Source: Burkholderia sp. WAC0059
GTDB lineage: Bacteria > Pseudomonadota > Gammaproteobacteria > Burkholderiales > Burkholderiaceae
Length of the DNA stretch: 64,000 nt
Assembly: GCF_002870125.1 (NCBI RefSeq)
Contig: NZ_PNEO01000020.1
Span: forward strand, 1 to 64,000
Reading direction: 5' to 3'
In this document: positions 26,515-35,431 of the stretch, piece after piece
Position numbering within the stretch: the stretch's first letter is position 1
Layout: every line of letters begins with the position of its first letter
Translations under genes and position numbers: made by a program
The notes under the pieces: generated by a model
Told to the model about the DNA's origin: nothing
Databases searched by the model: none
Seen by the model: the letters and a program-made list of their open reading frames with translations, nothing else

Positions 26515-27813
26515 ATGGAGCGCATAGACGAGGCGCAGCTCTTCAGGAAGATTTCGGTTCGCATTCTTCCTGTTTTGATGCTGGCGTTCTTCTTTTCCTA
26601 TGTGAATCGCGTCAACGTTGGATTCGCCAAGCTGCAGATGACGAGCGACCTGCATTTCAGCGACGCCGTTTACGGTTTCGGCGCCGGCATTTTCTTCGTT
26701 GGCTATTTCCTGCTCGAGGTGCCGAGCAACATGATCCTGCACAGGATCGGTGCGAGGCGCTGGATCTCCCGGATCATGCTGACGTGGGGCGTACTCTCCT
26801 GCGCGACCATATTCATCAGGACACCCATGCAGTTCTACGTGATGCGGCTGCTGCTCGGGTTTGCCGAGGCCGGCTTCATCCCGGGGGCGATCTATTACAT
26901 GAGCCAATGGTATCCGGCGGCGCGCCGCAGTCGCGCGTGGGGCGTGTTCTACGTCGCGCTCGCGTCGTCGGGGATGGTCGGCGGGCTGCTGTCGGGCACG
27001 ATCCTGCGGTTCATGTCGGGGATCGGCGGCCTGCACGGCTGGCAGTGGCTGATTCTCTGCGAGGGCATTCCGACCATCGCGCTCGGCGTTTATATCTTCC
27101 TGCGCATGGACGACGAGATCGGCAGCGTCGACTGGCTGAGCGACGCGGAGAAGCGGCACCTGAAGGCCGTGCTCGCCAGCGAGAACCGCGACAAGCTCGA
27201 AACCGGGTTCGGTTCGCTGCTCGGCGACGGCCGCATCTGGACGCTGGTCGCCATCTATTTCGCGTTCACGATGGGCCTCTACGCGATCAGCTTCTGGATG
27301 CCGACGCTCGTGCAGCACATGGGCGTCCGCAATATGCTGACGATCGGCCTGCTGAGCGCGATTCCGTGCGCCTGCGCGATCGTCTGCATGGTGGCGATGG
27401 GCTACAGCGCCGGGCACTACAACGATCGCCGCTGGCATCTAACGGCCGCCTACGTGATGGCCGCGATCGGCTTCGCGCTGTGCGTGCTCTGGCAGCACCA
27501 GACCTGGCTCGGCGTGTTCGCGCTGTGCATCGCGAACATGGGCGTGCTCTCGATTCCCGCGCTGTTCTGGGGCCTGCCGACGGCAATGCTGACCGGTGCG
27601 ACGGCCGCCGCCGGCATCGCGATGATCAACGCGATCGCGAATCTCGCGGGCTTCGTCGCGCCTTACCTGATCGGGTATCTGAGCGCCGTGACGGGCCGCA
27701 CCGATATCGCGCTGATCGTCGTCGGCGCCTGCCTCGTGGTGGGCGCGCTGCTGGTGCTGCTCGTCACGCGCGACCGTCCCCCGTCGGCGCAGGCGGTCGG
27801 CCGCACGGCGTGA
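26515..27813 (+). CDS. MFS transporter, anion:cation symporter type
   Basis: 432 residues with twelve predicted membrane helices. FFFSYVNRVNVGFAKLQMTS in TM1, FFVGYFLLEVPSNMILHRIG, and LLLGFAEAGFIPGAIYYMSQ in TM4 are typical of the ACS branch (tartrate, phthalate, 4-hydroxyphenylacetate carriers). AAGGAGACAGAC precedes the ATG. It lies between the second lactonase-like gene and the aldehyde dehydrogenase in one operon, so it probably imports the substrate of this pathway. Confidence 0.9.
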   Translation: MERIDEAQLFRKISVRILPVLMLAFFFSYVNRVNVGFAKLQMTSDLHFSDAVYGFGAGIFFVGYFLLEVPSNMILHRIGARRWISRIMLTWGVLSCATIFIRTPMQFYVMRLLLGFAEAGFIPGAIYYMSQWYPAARRSRAWGVFYVALASSGMVGGLLSGTILRFMSGIGGLHGWQWLILCEGIPTIALGVYIFLRMDDEIGSVDWLSDAEKRHLKAVLASENRDKLETGFGSLLGDGRIWTLVAIYFAFTMGLYAISFWMPTLVQHMGVRNMLTIGLLSAIPCACAIVCMVAMGYSAGHYNDRRWHLTAAYVMAAIGFALCVLWQHQTWLGVFALCIANMGVLSIPALFWGLPTAMLTGATAAAGIAMINAIANLAGFVAPYLIGYLSAVTGRTDIALIVVGACLVVGALLVLLVTRDRPPSAQAVGRTA

Positions 27814-27881
27814 ACGTCGCGGAACGATGGGCCCACGCGAATCGCGATACCCTCAACTCTCTACCTGGAAGGAGTCCGGCA

Positions 27882-29357
27882 ATGTTTCTCGAACTGACGC
27901 GGCGCGACCTGATCCGCCCGCAAAACCTCATCGACGGCAAGTGGATCGACGCCGCGGATGCCGCGCGCTATCCGGTGCTCAATCCCGCGACGGGCGAGTC
28001 GGTGGTCGACGCGGCCGACAGCTCGGCCCGCGACGCGCGCGCGGCCACCGACGCGGCAGCGCGCGCGCTGCCCGCATGGCGCGGGAAGCTGCCGCGCGAG
28101 CGCGAGGCGATCCTGCGGCGCTGGCATGCGCTGATCCTCGCGAACACCGAGGATCTCGCGCGACTGATGTCGACGGAGCAGGGCAAGCCGCTTGCCGAGG
28201 CGCGCGGCGAAGTCGCCTACGGCGCGTCGTACGTCGAGTGGTTCGCCGGCGAGGCGACGCGCGTCTACGGCGACGTCATTCCGCAGCAGCAGCGCAGCAA
28301 GCGGATGACGGCCGTGAAGGAACCCGTGGGCATCGTCGCGGCGATCACGCCGTGGAACTTCCCGCTCGCGATGATCGCGCGCAAGATCGCGCCGGCGCTG
28401 GCGGTCGGCTGCACCGTGGTCGCGAAGCCGGCCGAGGATACGCCGCTCACCGCGCTCGCGCTGGCGCTGCTCGCGCAGGAAGCCGGCGTGCCCGACGGCG
28501 TGCTCAACATGATCTCGGCCTCGCGCGAGCACGGCATCGAGGCCGTCGCCGACTGGCTCGAGGACCCGCGCGTGCGCAAGATCACGTTCACGGGCTCGAC
28601 GCCGGTCGGCAAGCATCTCGCGCGCGAGTCGGCGGGTACGCTGAAGAAGCTGTCGCTGGAGCTGGGCGGCAATGCGCCGTTCATCGTGTTCGACGACGCC
28701 GACCTCGACGCGGCCGTGACCGGGCTCCTCGCGGCGAAATTCCGCAACGGCGGCCAGACCTGCGTCTGCCCGAACCGGGTCTACGTGCAGGCGGGCGTCT
28801 ACGACGCGTTTGCCGCGCGGCTTGCCGAGCGGGTCGGCGCGCTGAAGGTCGGCCCGGCGACCGACCCGGCCGCGCAGATCGGTCCGATGATCAACGCGCG
28901 GGCCGTCGGCAAGATCGCCCGCCACGTCGACGATGCGCGCGAGCACGGCGCACGCGTGCTGACCGGCGGCCGGCGCCTCGACGCACTCGGCCCGCATTAT
29001 TACGCGCCGACCGTTCTCGTCGACGCGACCGACGCGATGGTCGTATGCCGCGAGGAGACGTTCGGCCCCGTCGTGCCGATCTTTCGCTTCGAGCACGAGG
29101 ACGAGGCGATTCGCGCGGCGAACGACACGCCGTTCGGTCTCGCCGCGTATTTCTATACGCAGAACGTACGGCGCATCCATCGCGTGAGCGCGCGGCTCGA
29201 GGCCGGCGTGATCGGCGTGAACGAAGGCGCCGTCGCGAGCGAGGCGGCGCCGTTCGGCGGCGTGAAGGAGTCGGGCTACGGGCGCGAGGGCTCCCGTTAC
29301 GGGCTCGACGACTATCTGACGATCAAGTATCTGTGCGAGGGCGGGCTGGACGGCTGA
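27882..29357 (+). CDS. NAD(P)-dependent aldehyde dehydrogenase, succinate-semialdehyde type
   Basis: 491 residues. AITPWNFPLAMIARKIAPAL (cofactor loop), FTGSTPVGK, LELGGNAPFIVF (Glu260, general base) and GGQTCVCPNR (nucleophile Cys294 with a second Cys296, the pair seen in GabD-type enzymes) are intact. The start has AAGGAG 7 bases upstream. It is the last gene of the plus-strand unit and converges, with a 15-bp gap, on the amidotransferase-like gene. Here it would oxidise the semialdehyde made in the pathway. The GabD subfamily is likely by motif; the actual substrate may be a different dicarboxylate semialdehyde. Confidence 0.9.
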   Translation: MFLELTRRDLIRPQNLIDGKWIDAADAARYPVLNPATGESVVDAADSSARDARAATDAAARALPAWRGKLPREREAILRRWHALILANTEDLARLMSTEQGKPLAEARGEVAYGASYVEWFAGEATRVYGDVIPQQQRSKRMTAVKEPVGIVAAITPWNFPLAMIARKIAPALAVGCTVVAKPAEDTPLTALALALLAQEAGVPDGVLNMISASREHGIEAVADWLEDPRVRKITFTGSTPVGKHLARESAGTLKKLSLELGGNAPFIVFDDADLDAAVTGLLAAKFRNGGQTCVCPNRVYVQAGVYDAFAARLAERVGALKVGPATDPAAQIGPMINARAVGKIARHVDDAREHGARVLTGGRRLDALGPHYYAPTVLVDATDAMVVCREETFGPVVPIFRFEHEDEAIRAANDTPFGLAAYFYTQNVRRIHRVSARLEAGVIGVNEGAVASEAAPFGGVKESGYGREGSRYGLDDYLTIKYLCEGGLDG

Positions 29358-29372
29358 ACCGCCGGACACGGA

Positions 29373-30722
29373 TCAGGCGTTGCCGCCGGACGTCGATTTC
29401 GGCGGTTTGTCGGCGCCGAGCCATCCCGCGGCTTGCCGGCTGTCGATTTCATCGCTCGGCGCGCCGCCTGTTCGGGTCTCGATTTGGGCCTCGAACGCGC
29501 GGGTCATGGCGCGGTGCGCCTCGTAGGCGTCCCCGGCTTTCGCCATGTAATTCAGAATGTCGAGGCTCAGATTTCTGCCGGGGTGCGGTTTCCCGGATTC
29601 GTCCGCGTTCGGGCCCGGGCCGTCGCTGCCTTCGGGAACGGGCGCGTAGGCTTCCGGGTGCCACTGAACGCCTATCGCCGGCGCGCCCGAACGCGTCTCG
29701 AACGCTTCGACAGACAGAGGAATGGGCGCATTGCCCTGGCCTGAGCCCGCCCCGGTGTCGTCGACGTAAGACGAATGGGCTCGCGTTTCGCGTGCCGATA
29801 CCTGCAGCGTCTTCAGCTTCGCATCCGTTTCCCGTGCGTCTTCGCGAGGGGCGGCAGGCCCGCGCACGAGCCCGTGTTCGTCTTCGTGCGCCGCTGCCCA
29901 GTGCACCGTGTTGACGCGGAACTGCTGCGCGTCTTCGCTTTTTTCCCAGCCCAGGTATTCCGTGCCGTCTGCCCGTACTTTGGGGACCTTCTGCCATGCC
30001 GAAATCGAATGCAGCATGCTGCCGGGCCCGATTTCGATGTCATGGGCGGCGACGTTTCCGCCTACCTTGCCATCCCGATCGATGAACGGCATGGGGCCCT
30101 GATGCGTGCCGTTCTTCAGTTGACGGGTCGTGCCGCCATGGCTCTCCAGCACGCGCCATGAACCGCCGCAAATGCCGAGTACGGGGCGGCCCGTCAACTG
30201 CGCCTGCCTGAGCAGGGCCAACTCGTGGTCGACGCGATTCCGATGGCGTGGTACGGCACCGTCACTGGGAACGTGCCGGGGATTCGGGCTTTCGCTGTCG
30301 AGTCCGTACCGGCCGCCGGTGATCACTAGCAGCCCTTTGCCTTCGTCGGTGGTCGTCGCGGGTGTAGTTTTTAGCTGGCCTTTGAATCCTTGCTTGTCAT
30401 TGGGGCGGCCGCCTTGAATCCTGGGGTCGACCTTCTCGTTGTGAGAGATCACCGTTTTCCGCTTCGTAACGGCCTGGATCGTGTAGTGATCCCAGAATGC
30501 CCCCGAGCCGAAAGCGCAGTCGCGATAGGCAATCGTGATCCTCTGGGTCAGCGGCCGCCCAAGAGCGGCGAGTTTGCTGTAAAGCCCCGATGCTGGCACG
30601 GCGGACGGTGCCGTCGAGCGAGAGTGGCCGGCTTTCGACTTTTCGCTGTCTTCCTCGGGGCCTGTGCTTGCTTCCGATCCGCAGGAAAGCCCGGCATCCA
30701 TGCTTTTCGCGCGCCCTATCAT
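29373..30722 (-). CDS. Divergent class I glutamine amidotransferase-fold (peptidase C26-like) protein
   Basis: 449 residues from the ATG at 30722; the far longer open frame upstream is not protein-like. The first ~120 residues are Ser/Ala/Gly-rich and probably disordered. Then LLVITGGRYGLDSESPNP, a nucleophile elbow VLGICGGSWRVLESHGG (Cys intact, but Gly and Trp where PuuD-like enzymes have Arg and Gln), and IGVQWHPEAY supplying the His and Glu. A ~150-residue insertion lies between elbow and His. No signal peptide. PuuD-like enzymes cleave gamma-glutamyl bonds. The long flexible N-terminus recalls secreted effectors, which is speculation. It stands alone between an aldehyde dehydrogenase and a porin-like gene. 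Confidence 0.7.
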   Translation of the reverse strand: MIGRAKSMDAGLSCGSEASTGPEEDSEKSKAGHSRSTAPSAVPASGLYSKLAALGRPLTQRITIAYRDCAFGSGAFWDHYTIQAVTKRKTVISHNEKVDPRIQGGRPNDKQGFKGQLKTTPATTTDEGKGLLVITGGRYGLDSESPNPRHVPSDGAVPRHRNRVDHELALLRQAQLTGRPVLGICGGSWRVLESHGGTTRQLKNGTHQGPMPFIDRDGKVGGNVAAHDIEIGPGSMLHSISAWQKVPKVRADGTEYLGWEKSEDAQQFRVNTVHWAAAHEDEHGLVRGPAAPREDARETDAKLKTLQVSARETRAHSSYVDDTGAGSGQGNAPIPLSVEAFETRSGAPAIGVQWHPEAYAPVPEGSDGPGPNADESGKPHPGRNLSLDILNYMAKAGDAYEAHRAMTRAFEAQIETRTGGAPSDEIDSRQAAGWLGADKPPKSTSGGNA

Positions 30723-31009
30723 TTCGTTTTCCGCTGAAATTTGCCCTGATCGACGATCGACTATACGGGCCGTCGATGCCGGGCATTCGGGCGTATGCGA
30801 AATTTTGAGCGGGGCTGCGAAGCAGACTGCGCCGGCACCATTCAGCGTTCGCGACGTTCGGCGGTCCGGTGTTTTATCCGGGGGCGGCTTTCGCGGGAAA
30901 TGGGCTGGGGTTCGGGCGCAGGCTCGTCGGGGAGCCCGATGCCTGCCGATACCGTTGCCGACCTGCCTCGCGCCGATCCGGCGCTTCGACGCGGCCGCCG
31001 TCGTGCGCT

Positions 31010-31840
31010 TCAGAAGCGGTAGAAATAATCGAGCGTGGCTTCGGGGGAGGTTTTCCTGTTGACGATCGGGCTGTCCGTCACGCCGCTGCCGAAGCGGGAG
31101 ACGCCAAGATCCAGACTGACGGTTTGATGCGGCGTCAAGGAATAATCGGCTCGCGCCCCCGCGGACACGACGTAGCTCGCAGTCCCCGTATAGGCGTCTC
31201 TGCCCGGTCGGGCTTCCGATGGACGCACGTCGTAGTAGTAGTCGGCGTAATCGTGGCTCAGCCATTCCGCGCCGATATGAGGCGAGACGGTCAAACCGGC
31301 AAGCCGGAACGCATGTTCGAATTCAAGGCTTGCCCGTTGTCCCTTGTTCTCGCCGGTCAGGAATTGCGTATTCAGCGTTCCGAACGCCGTTCTCCATTCA
31401 AGCGCGGGTCCATACCAGAAGGCGCCGTCCCGGTTCTGCATCCCGTTCAATGCGGCGGCGTGCGTTCCCCGATAGCCGTCTTCGAGATCGTAGGTTCCCC
31501 GCAGGCTCATTAGCACGTTTCCCCAACTGCCTGCGTTCATGTTCAGAATCTTCAGGTCGAGCGTCGTTCCCGTGAAGCGGATCCATTTGTCGTCGAAGTA
31601 GAGGATGGGTATTGGGGTAACCCGGGCGCTGTATCCCCGGTAGATGGACTGCCTGACGTTGACGCCTGCACCCAGTCCCCATTGGGTGACGTTGATGGAG
31701 TTGTTGAGCAATACGAATGGATTGCCGTTGTTGCCGCTTTGGGATGTGTCGTTGCCTTCGGCCCGGACAGCCGGGGCGAGCGCCAGCGTTGCAGCCAGCA
31801 ATGCCAGCGGACAGTAGCGGTGAGCCGTGAACCTGACCAT
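31010..31840 (-). CDS. MipA/OmpV-family outer membrane protein
   Basis: 276 residues. A signal peptide of about 27 residues ends at AVRAEG. The mature part is a beta-barrel pattern with aromatic girdles and a C-terminal TLDYFYRF. The blocks SIYRGYSARVTPIPILYFDD and WLSHDYADYYYDVRPSEARP are characteristic of MipA/OmpV. MipA was described as a scaffold between MltA and PBP1B; many relatives act in stress or envelope adaptation. It is divergent from a TetR gene, with overlapping promoters and repeats between them. Confidence 0.88.
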   Translation of the reverse strand: MVRFTAHRYCPLALLAATLALAPAVRAEGNDTSQSGNNGNPFVLLNNSINVTQWGLGAGVNVRQSIYRGYSARVTPIPILYFDDKWIRFTGTTLDLKILNMNAGSWGNVLMSLRGTYDLEDGYRGTHAAALNGMQNRDGAFWYGPALEWRTAFGTLNTQFLTGENKGQRASLEFEHAFRLAGLTVSPHIGAEWLSHDYADYYYDVRPSEARPGRDAYTGTASYVVSAGARADYSLTPHQTVSLDLGVSRFGSGVTDSPIVNRKTSPEATLDYFYRF

Positions 31841-31930
31841 TGTCGATCCCTTGAATGGAGGAGTTGCAGGACGTCATTGCGGGCCTTTACCGATCGCCCC
31901 TATTCGGGTGGGCGATCGATCAAGGATATG

Positions 31931-31993
31931 TGTACATCGTCAAGATTAAATGTAGGTCGAAAATTTGTACGGTGTCAAGATATATGTTAAAAT
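31931..31993. promoter_or_regulatory. Divergent promoter/operator of mipA-like and tetR genes
   Basis: Two direct repeats, TGTACATCGTCAAGAT (31931-31946) and TGTACGGTGTCAAGAT (31966-31981), 35 bp apart. The plus-strand promoter is TTGTAC (31965-31970), 17 bp, TAAAAT (31988-31993). The minus-strand promoter is TTGACA (31973-31978 reversed) with TACATT 18 bp on. Both -35 boxes overlap the second repeat, so binding there would block both genes. The region is strongly AT-rich. Confidence 0.6.
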
Positions 31994-32125
31994 TTTTGCT
32001 ATTGCCTGTCCGGCGGTGACGGACGGGCGGGCAATGTGCGACCGTTATGGAAGATCGTCGGCGCCGCGGCCGGACATGGGTGGCGTCCGGCGGCGAGTCG
32101 GTGAAAATCGCAGGAGAAGAGCTGT

Positions 32126-32800
32126 ATGTCAGTCGACGAGCAGAAGGCAAAGGCGGCTTCGCCCGACCGGGCCGAGTCGCGAGACCAGTATCACCACGGC
32201 GACTTGAAGAATGCGTTGGTTGCCGCCGCCGAGGCGTTGCTGGAGGAGAAGGGAACCCCGGAGTTCTCGCTGCGCGAGTGCGCGCGCCGCGTTGGCGTGT
32301 CGCCGACGGCCGTGGCCCATCACTTCGGCAACGTATCCGGCTTGATCGCCGCCGTGGCGACCGTCAGCTTCACGGAGTTTTCGAAGCTGCTGAAGGCGGC
32401 GCGCAAGCGGGCCGAGCTCAACGGTAGCGACCCGCTCGAGGCAATATGCGACGCCTACCTGAGATTTGCGGAGCGCAAGCCCGCGCGGTACAGGATCATG
32501 TTCAGCGACGACATGCGCGACAGGCTGGACCCGGATTACAGCGCGGCCGCGCGGGGCGCATTCGAAATCCTCCGCGAGATCCTTGCGGATGGAACGGGCC
32601 ACGGCGCTAAAGACGAATCCGAACGGGACAGTTGGGCAACGGCGCTGTTCGTCTGGAGCGCCCTGCATGGTTTCGCGACGCTTGAGCGTACCCCGAGGCT
32701 CGAGTTTCTGAAAATGCCGTTGGGCAGCGAATCGAACGCGGGGTTGCGCAGGGCGTTCCTGGCGGCGCTGTCGCAGCGCGTTCGTGCTGGCGGAATCTGA
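32126..32800 (+). CDS. TetR-family regulator
   Basis: 224 residues. The HTH is near the N-terminus: HHGDLKNALVAAAEALLEEK, FSLRECARRVGVSPTAVAHH and FGNVSGLIAAVATV, the DNA-binding pattern of TetR proteins. The C-terminal ligand domain (ERKPARYRIMFSDDMRDRLD, WATALFVWSALHGFATLE) matches TetR_C_33/WHG-type members. AGGAGA precedes the ATG. It probably represses itself and the divergent mipA-like gene through the repeats between them. Confidence 0.9.
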   Translation: MSVDEQKAKAASPDRAESRDQYHHGDLKNALVAAAEALLEEKGTPEFSLRECARRVGVSPTAVAHHFGNVSGLIAAVATVSFTEFSKLLKAARKRAELNGSDPLEAICDAYLRFAERKPARYRIMFSDDMRDRLDPDYSAAARGAFEILREILADGTGHGAKDESERDSWATALFVWSALHGFATLERTPRLEFLKMPLGSESNAGLRRAFLAALSQRVRAGGI

Positions 32801-32996
32801 TCGCGCGTCATGCGGGCAGGGGAACCCGGTTTTCGGGCTGCCGGAGGCGATGCCGCAGTGCACACGCGGTTCATTCGGTGACGGCGCTGCAAGGCGCGTA
32901 TTCGTTGTGGAGGCGCGGGCTGGAGAACGGTTTGGCCGCCCGGGGTTGCCGGACCCGGCGCGGGGGGGGCGGGCTCCCGCGAACGATGGATGATTT

Positions 32997-34157
32997 TCAC
33001 CAGCCATGAAAGCGTCCCCACACGGCCAGTTCTCCGGTCGGTTCCAGGGCATGGTATTCGGGGAACTGCGCGCCGGTCGCGCAAGCGTGATTCGGCAGGA
33101 TGCGCAGTCGCGTGCCGACCGGAAAGCGGACGTTGAGGTCGCCGTCGTCGGCGGCGTGGTCGGCATCGGCTCGAGCCAGAATGCCGTGCTCCTGGTTGGC
33201 GCCGATCAGCACGTAGCCGTCGAGCGGCGTGCCGTCTAGCGTGCAGGGCAGTCCGTAGCCGAAATCGCGGGATTGTTTCGACGTGCCGCGATCGCGACTC
33301 ATGGCCATCCAGCCCGCGTCCACGATGACCCACCCCTTGTCCCGTTGATGGCCGATGACGGTGGTGAGCACGCTGAGCGCGATGTCGTCGACCGGGCATA
33401 CGCCGACGTTGTGCATCACGAGATCGAAAAATACGTAAACGCCGGCGCGAACCTCGGTGACGCCATCAAGATTTTTTGCGGCCAGCGCGGTCGGCGTCGA
33501 GCCGACGCTGATGGTTTCGCATGGAATGCCGGCGGCGCGCAGGCGTTGCGCGGCGCGTACGCAGCCGGCGCGTTCCTGCTCGGCGAGCGCCGCCAGGGCT
33601 TCCCATGTGTTCAGTTCGTAGCTCGAGCCGGCATGCGTCATGACGCCCCCGACCTTGACGCCGCCCGCCTGCAGGATGAGGCCGACTTCCAGCAGCGCAT
33701 CCTCTTCGGGCGTGATGCCGGAGCGATGCCCGTCGGTATCCACTTCGATCCATACTTCGAGTGGTTCATTCGCCGTCCGGCAGAACGCCACGATTCCCGC
33801 GGCGGCGCTTGCATTGTCGACGATGATCTTCAGATCGCATCCCCGTTTCCTGAGCGCCATGACCCGGGGGAGTTTGGAGGGAATGATGCTGACGGCGTAG
33901 AGAATGTCCGCGATGCCGGCCGCGAAGAACGTTTCCGCTTCTTTCAGCGTGGAAACCGTCATGCCTTGCGCTCCGGCGACGATCTGCGCTTGCACGACGT
34001 CGAGGCATTTCGACGTCTTCACGTGCGGCCGGAATTTCGCGCCCAGGGCGTTCATTCGCTCCTGCATCGAGGCGATGTTCTTTTGCATCCGGCGGACGTC
34101 GATGATGGCCGCCGGTGTATCCAGTAACTCGAGCGTCATGATGTTATCGGGTGTCAT
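32997..34157 (-). CDS. D-threonine aldolase / D-serine dehydratase-like PLP enzyme
   Basis: 386 residues with an alanine-racemase-like N-terminal barrel: LDTPAAIIDVRRMQKNIASM, the PLP lysine in FRPHVKTSK (Lys47), THAGSSYELN, and a C-terminal metal site PNHACAT. The H-x-C spacing there matches the zinc ligands of eukaryotic-type D-serine dehydratase; D-threonine aldolases have H-x-D, as I remember. So D-serine or D-hydroxyamino-acid dehydration is slightly favoured. ATGA overlap with the upstream HAD gene makes a two-gene unit. A second ATG six codons on is possible. Confidence 0.85.
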   Translation of the reverse strand: MTPDNIMTLELLDTPAAIIDVRRMQKNIASMQERMNALGAKFRPHVKTSKCLDVVQAQIVAGAQGMTVSTLKEAETFFAAGIADILYAVSIIPSKLPRVMALRKRGCDLKIIVDNASAAAGIVAFCRTANEPLEVWIEVDTDGHRSGITPEEDALLEVGLILQAGGVKVGGVMTHAGSSYELNTWEALAALAEQERAGCVRAAQRLRAAGIPCETISVGSTPTALAAKNLDGVTEVRAGVYVFFDLVMHNVGVCPVDDIALSVLTTVIGHQRDKGWVIVDAGWMAMSRDRGTSKQSRDFGYGLPCTLDGTPLDGYVLIGANQEHGILARADADHAADDGDLNVRFPVGTRLRILPNHACATGAQFPEYHALEPTGELAVWGRFHGW

Positions 34158-34825
34158 GGTTGCGTGTCGGGTTCGAAGCGGCTGGCCCACGAGACGAGTG
34201 AACCGAGTGTCGGGGATTCGATCTCCGGCGTTTGCGCGCGTGCGACGAGCGGCAAGCCGATCCGGTTGTGCCAGTACGTCCGCAATCCGACGGCGGCGGT
34301 ACCGAACATGTCGTAACTGGAGCCGGCGACGAACGCCGCTTCCCGGGGCGAGACGTTTAGTGCGTCGAGCGCAAGCCGATAGGGACGGGGATCGGGTTTG
34401 TAGGTACCGGCTTCTTCTGCCGTCACCACCGCGTCCCATCGCACGGGCAGAATCGATGCGGCTTGTCGACCGAGTCGATTGGAGCAATTCGTGACGACGG
34501 CAAGCTTGCAGTGAGGCTGCAGTTGCCGCAACGCATCCAGGGCCCCATTCCATGGCGCAAGCTCGAGCCAGTTTTCCTCGAGCGCTTGCGGCGCGGAGGC
34601 AGGAAGGCCGACGTGCTGCGCCGCCTGTCTCACCAGCGTTTCATATTCGACGTATTGGCCGCAGCCATAGGTAAGGCGCAGGTACTCGGCGCGCCAGGCT
34701 CTGCCCGCCAGCTCAGATCCGGCGGAACGATTCCAGAGCGTCCAGGAATCGAGCAATGCGGTCAGCAGATCGAACAGGACGGCTTTCGGATAGCGGGGAT
34801 GGGGTGAGGCGTCTTCCACGGGCAT
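34154..34825 (-). CDS. HAD-superfamily hydrolase (haloacid-dehalogenase type)
   Basis: 223 residues from the ATG at 34825. Motif I is AVLFDLLTALLDSW: the nucleophile Asp is present but the second Asp of phosphatases is Leu, as in 2-haloacid dehalogenase-like members. Motif II is VVTNCSN, motif III KPDPRPY, and motif IV FVAGSSYDMFGTAAVG. The cap lies between motifs I and II. It is coupled by ATGA to the PLP enzyme gene. Neither a phosphatase nor a dehalogenase role can be assigned with confidence; the missing second Asp argues against classical phosphatase activity. Confidence 0.8.
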   Translation of the reverse strand: MPVEDASPHPRYPKAVLFDLLTALLDSWTLWNRSAGSELAGRAWRAEYLRLTYGCGQYVEYETLVRQAAQHVGLPASAPQALEENWLELAPWNGALDALRQLQPHCKLAVVTNCSNRLGRQAASILPVRWDAVVTAEEAGTYKPDPRPYRLALDALNVSPREAAFVAGSSYDMFGTAAVGLRTYWHNRIGLPLVARAQTPEIESPTLGSLVSWASRFEPDTQP

Positions 34826-35176
34826 GGACCTTGATAATCGGAATTCAGGGTGGCGGATTCGATTATAGGTTTCGGCCTGCCTTGCTGAGGCAGGCCACAT
34901 CCCATTCGGAAAGCAGGATGTGATGCCTCACCCCTCGCAAACCCAGCGGCGAATCGCATCGACGTCGTTACGGCTGAGTTTCGGCGCGACCCTGACGCCG
35001 CGACCGGCCCGGGTTTTGCTGAAATGCCGCAAAGCATCGAAACGGTCGGCTGTTTCGGTCAATGGCTGGTCGGATAGCGGCTGCGATGCAGCCGGGAGGC
35101 CCGACGCCGAGTCGGCATGGTGGCGAATAACCTGTGAAGTCGAGTTCTGAAGTCGCTTCGCCAGCCTGGAAAAGAA
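34826..35176. other. Spacer between HAD gene and integrated element
   Basis: About 350 bp. The first ~100 bp can hold the HAD operon promoter. A minus-strand frame at 34928-35200 ends in DVDAIRRWVCEG, protein-like but without a recognisable start or domain; it may be a gene remnant left by earlier integration events. No other feature seen. Confidence 0.4.
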
Positions 35177-35200
35177 AAAGCCCTGATAAATCAGGGCTTT
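35177..35200 (-). terminator. Original tRNA-Met terminator, displaced by the element
   Basis: AAAGCCCTGAT, two bases, ATCAGGGCTTT: an 11-bp perfect stem. Read on the minus strand it is followed by TTCTTTT. It lies just outside the left repeat, where the chromosomal end of the tRNA-Met transcript would be if the element were absent. Confidence 0.75.
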
Positions 35201-35204
35201 AAGA

Positions 35205-35223
35205 TTTGGTGGCGAATCAGGGA
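35205..35223. repeat. attL: 19-bp direct repeat, left end of the element
   Basis: TTTGGTGGCGAATCAGGGA, identical to 47136-47154. It equals the CCA end and acceptor/T-arm 3' part of the tRNA-Met gene, on the same strand as the right copy. It is the leftover 3' end of the target gene. Confidence 0.9.
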
Positions 35224-35431
35224 TGAAATTCCATTTCATGGAAAATCATTCAGGATCAACCACTTACCCCATATGGCAGGCCGAGTTTTCGAAAAAAACG
35301 GACTCACTAAGTGTCTCACGTTCGCCACCAACTGAGAAGACCGGAAGGTATTGATTTCATGGGGCTGTTATGTCCGGGCTGACCAACTGGTTATTGCTTG
35401 ACCATGCACCTTGGACAGCTGAAATCGTTGC

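Noticed and set aside
26436-29914. Two plus-strand frames of several hundred Arg-rich residues
   Set aside because: They run through the MFS and aldehyde dehydrogenase genes in the wrong frame and have GC-shadow composition.
30723-31265. Upstream extension of the amidotransferase-like gene to a longer protein
   Set aside because: The extra ~180 residues are Arg-rich, overlap the mipA-like gene antisense and lack a ribosome site.
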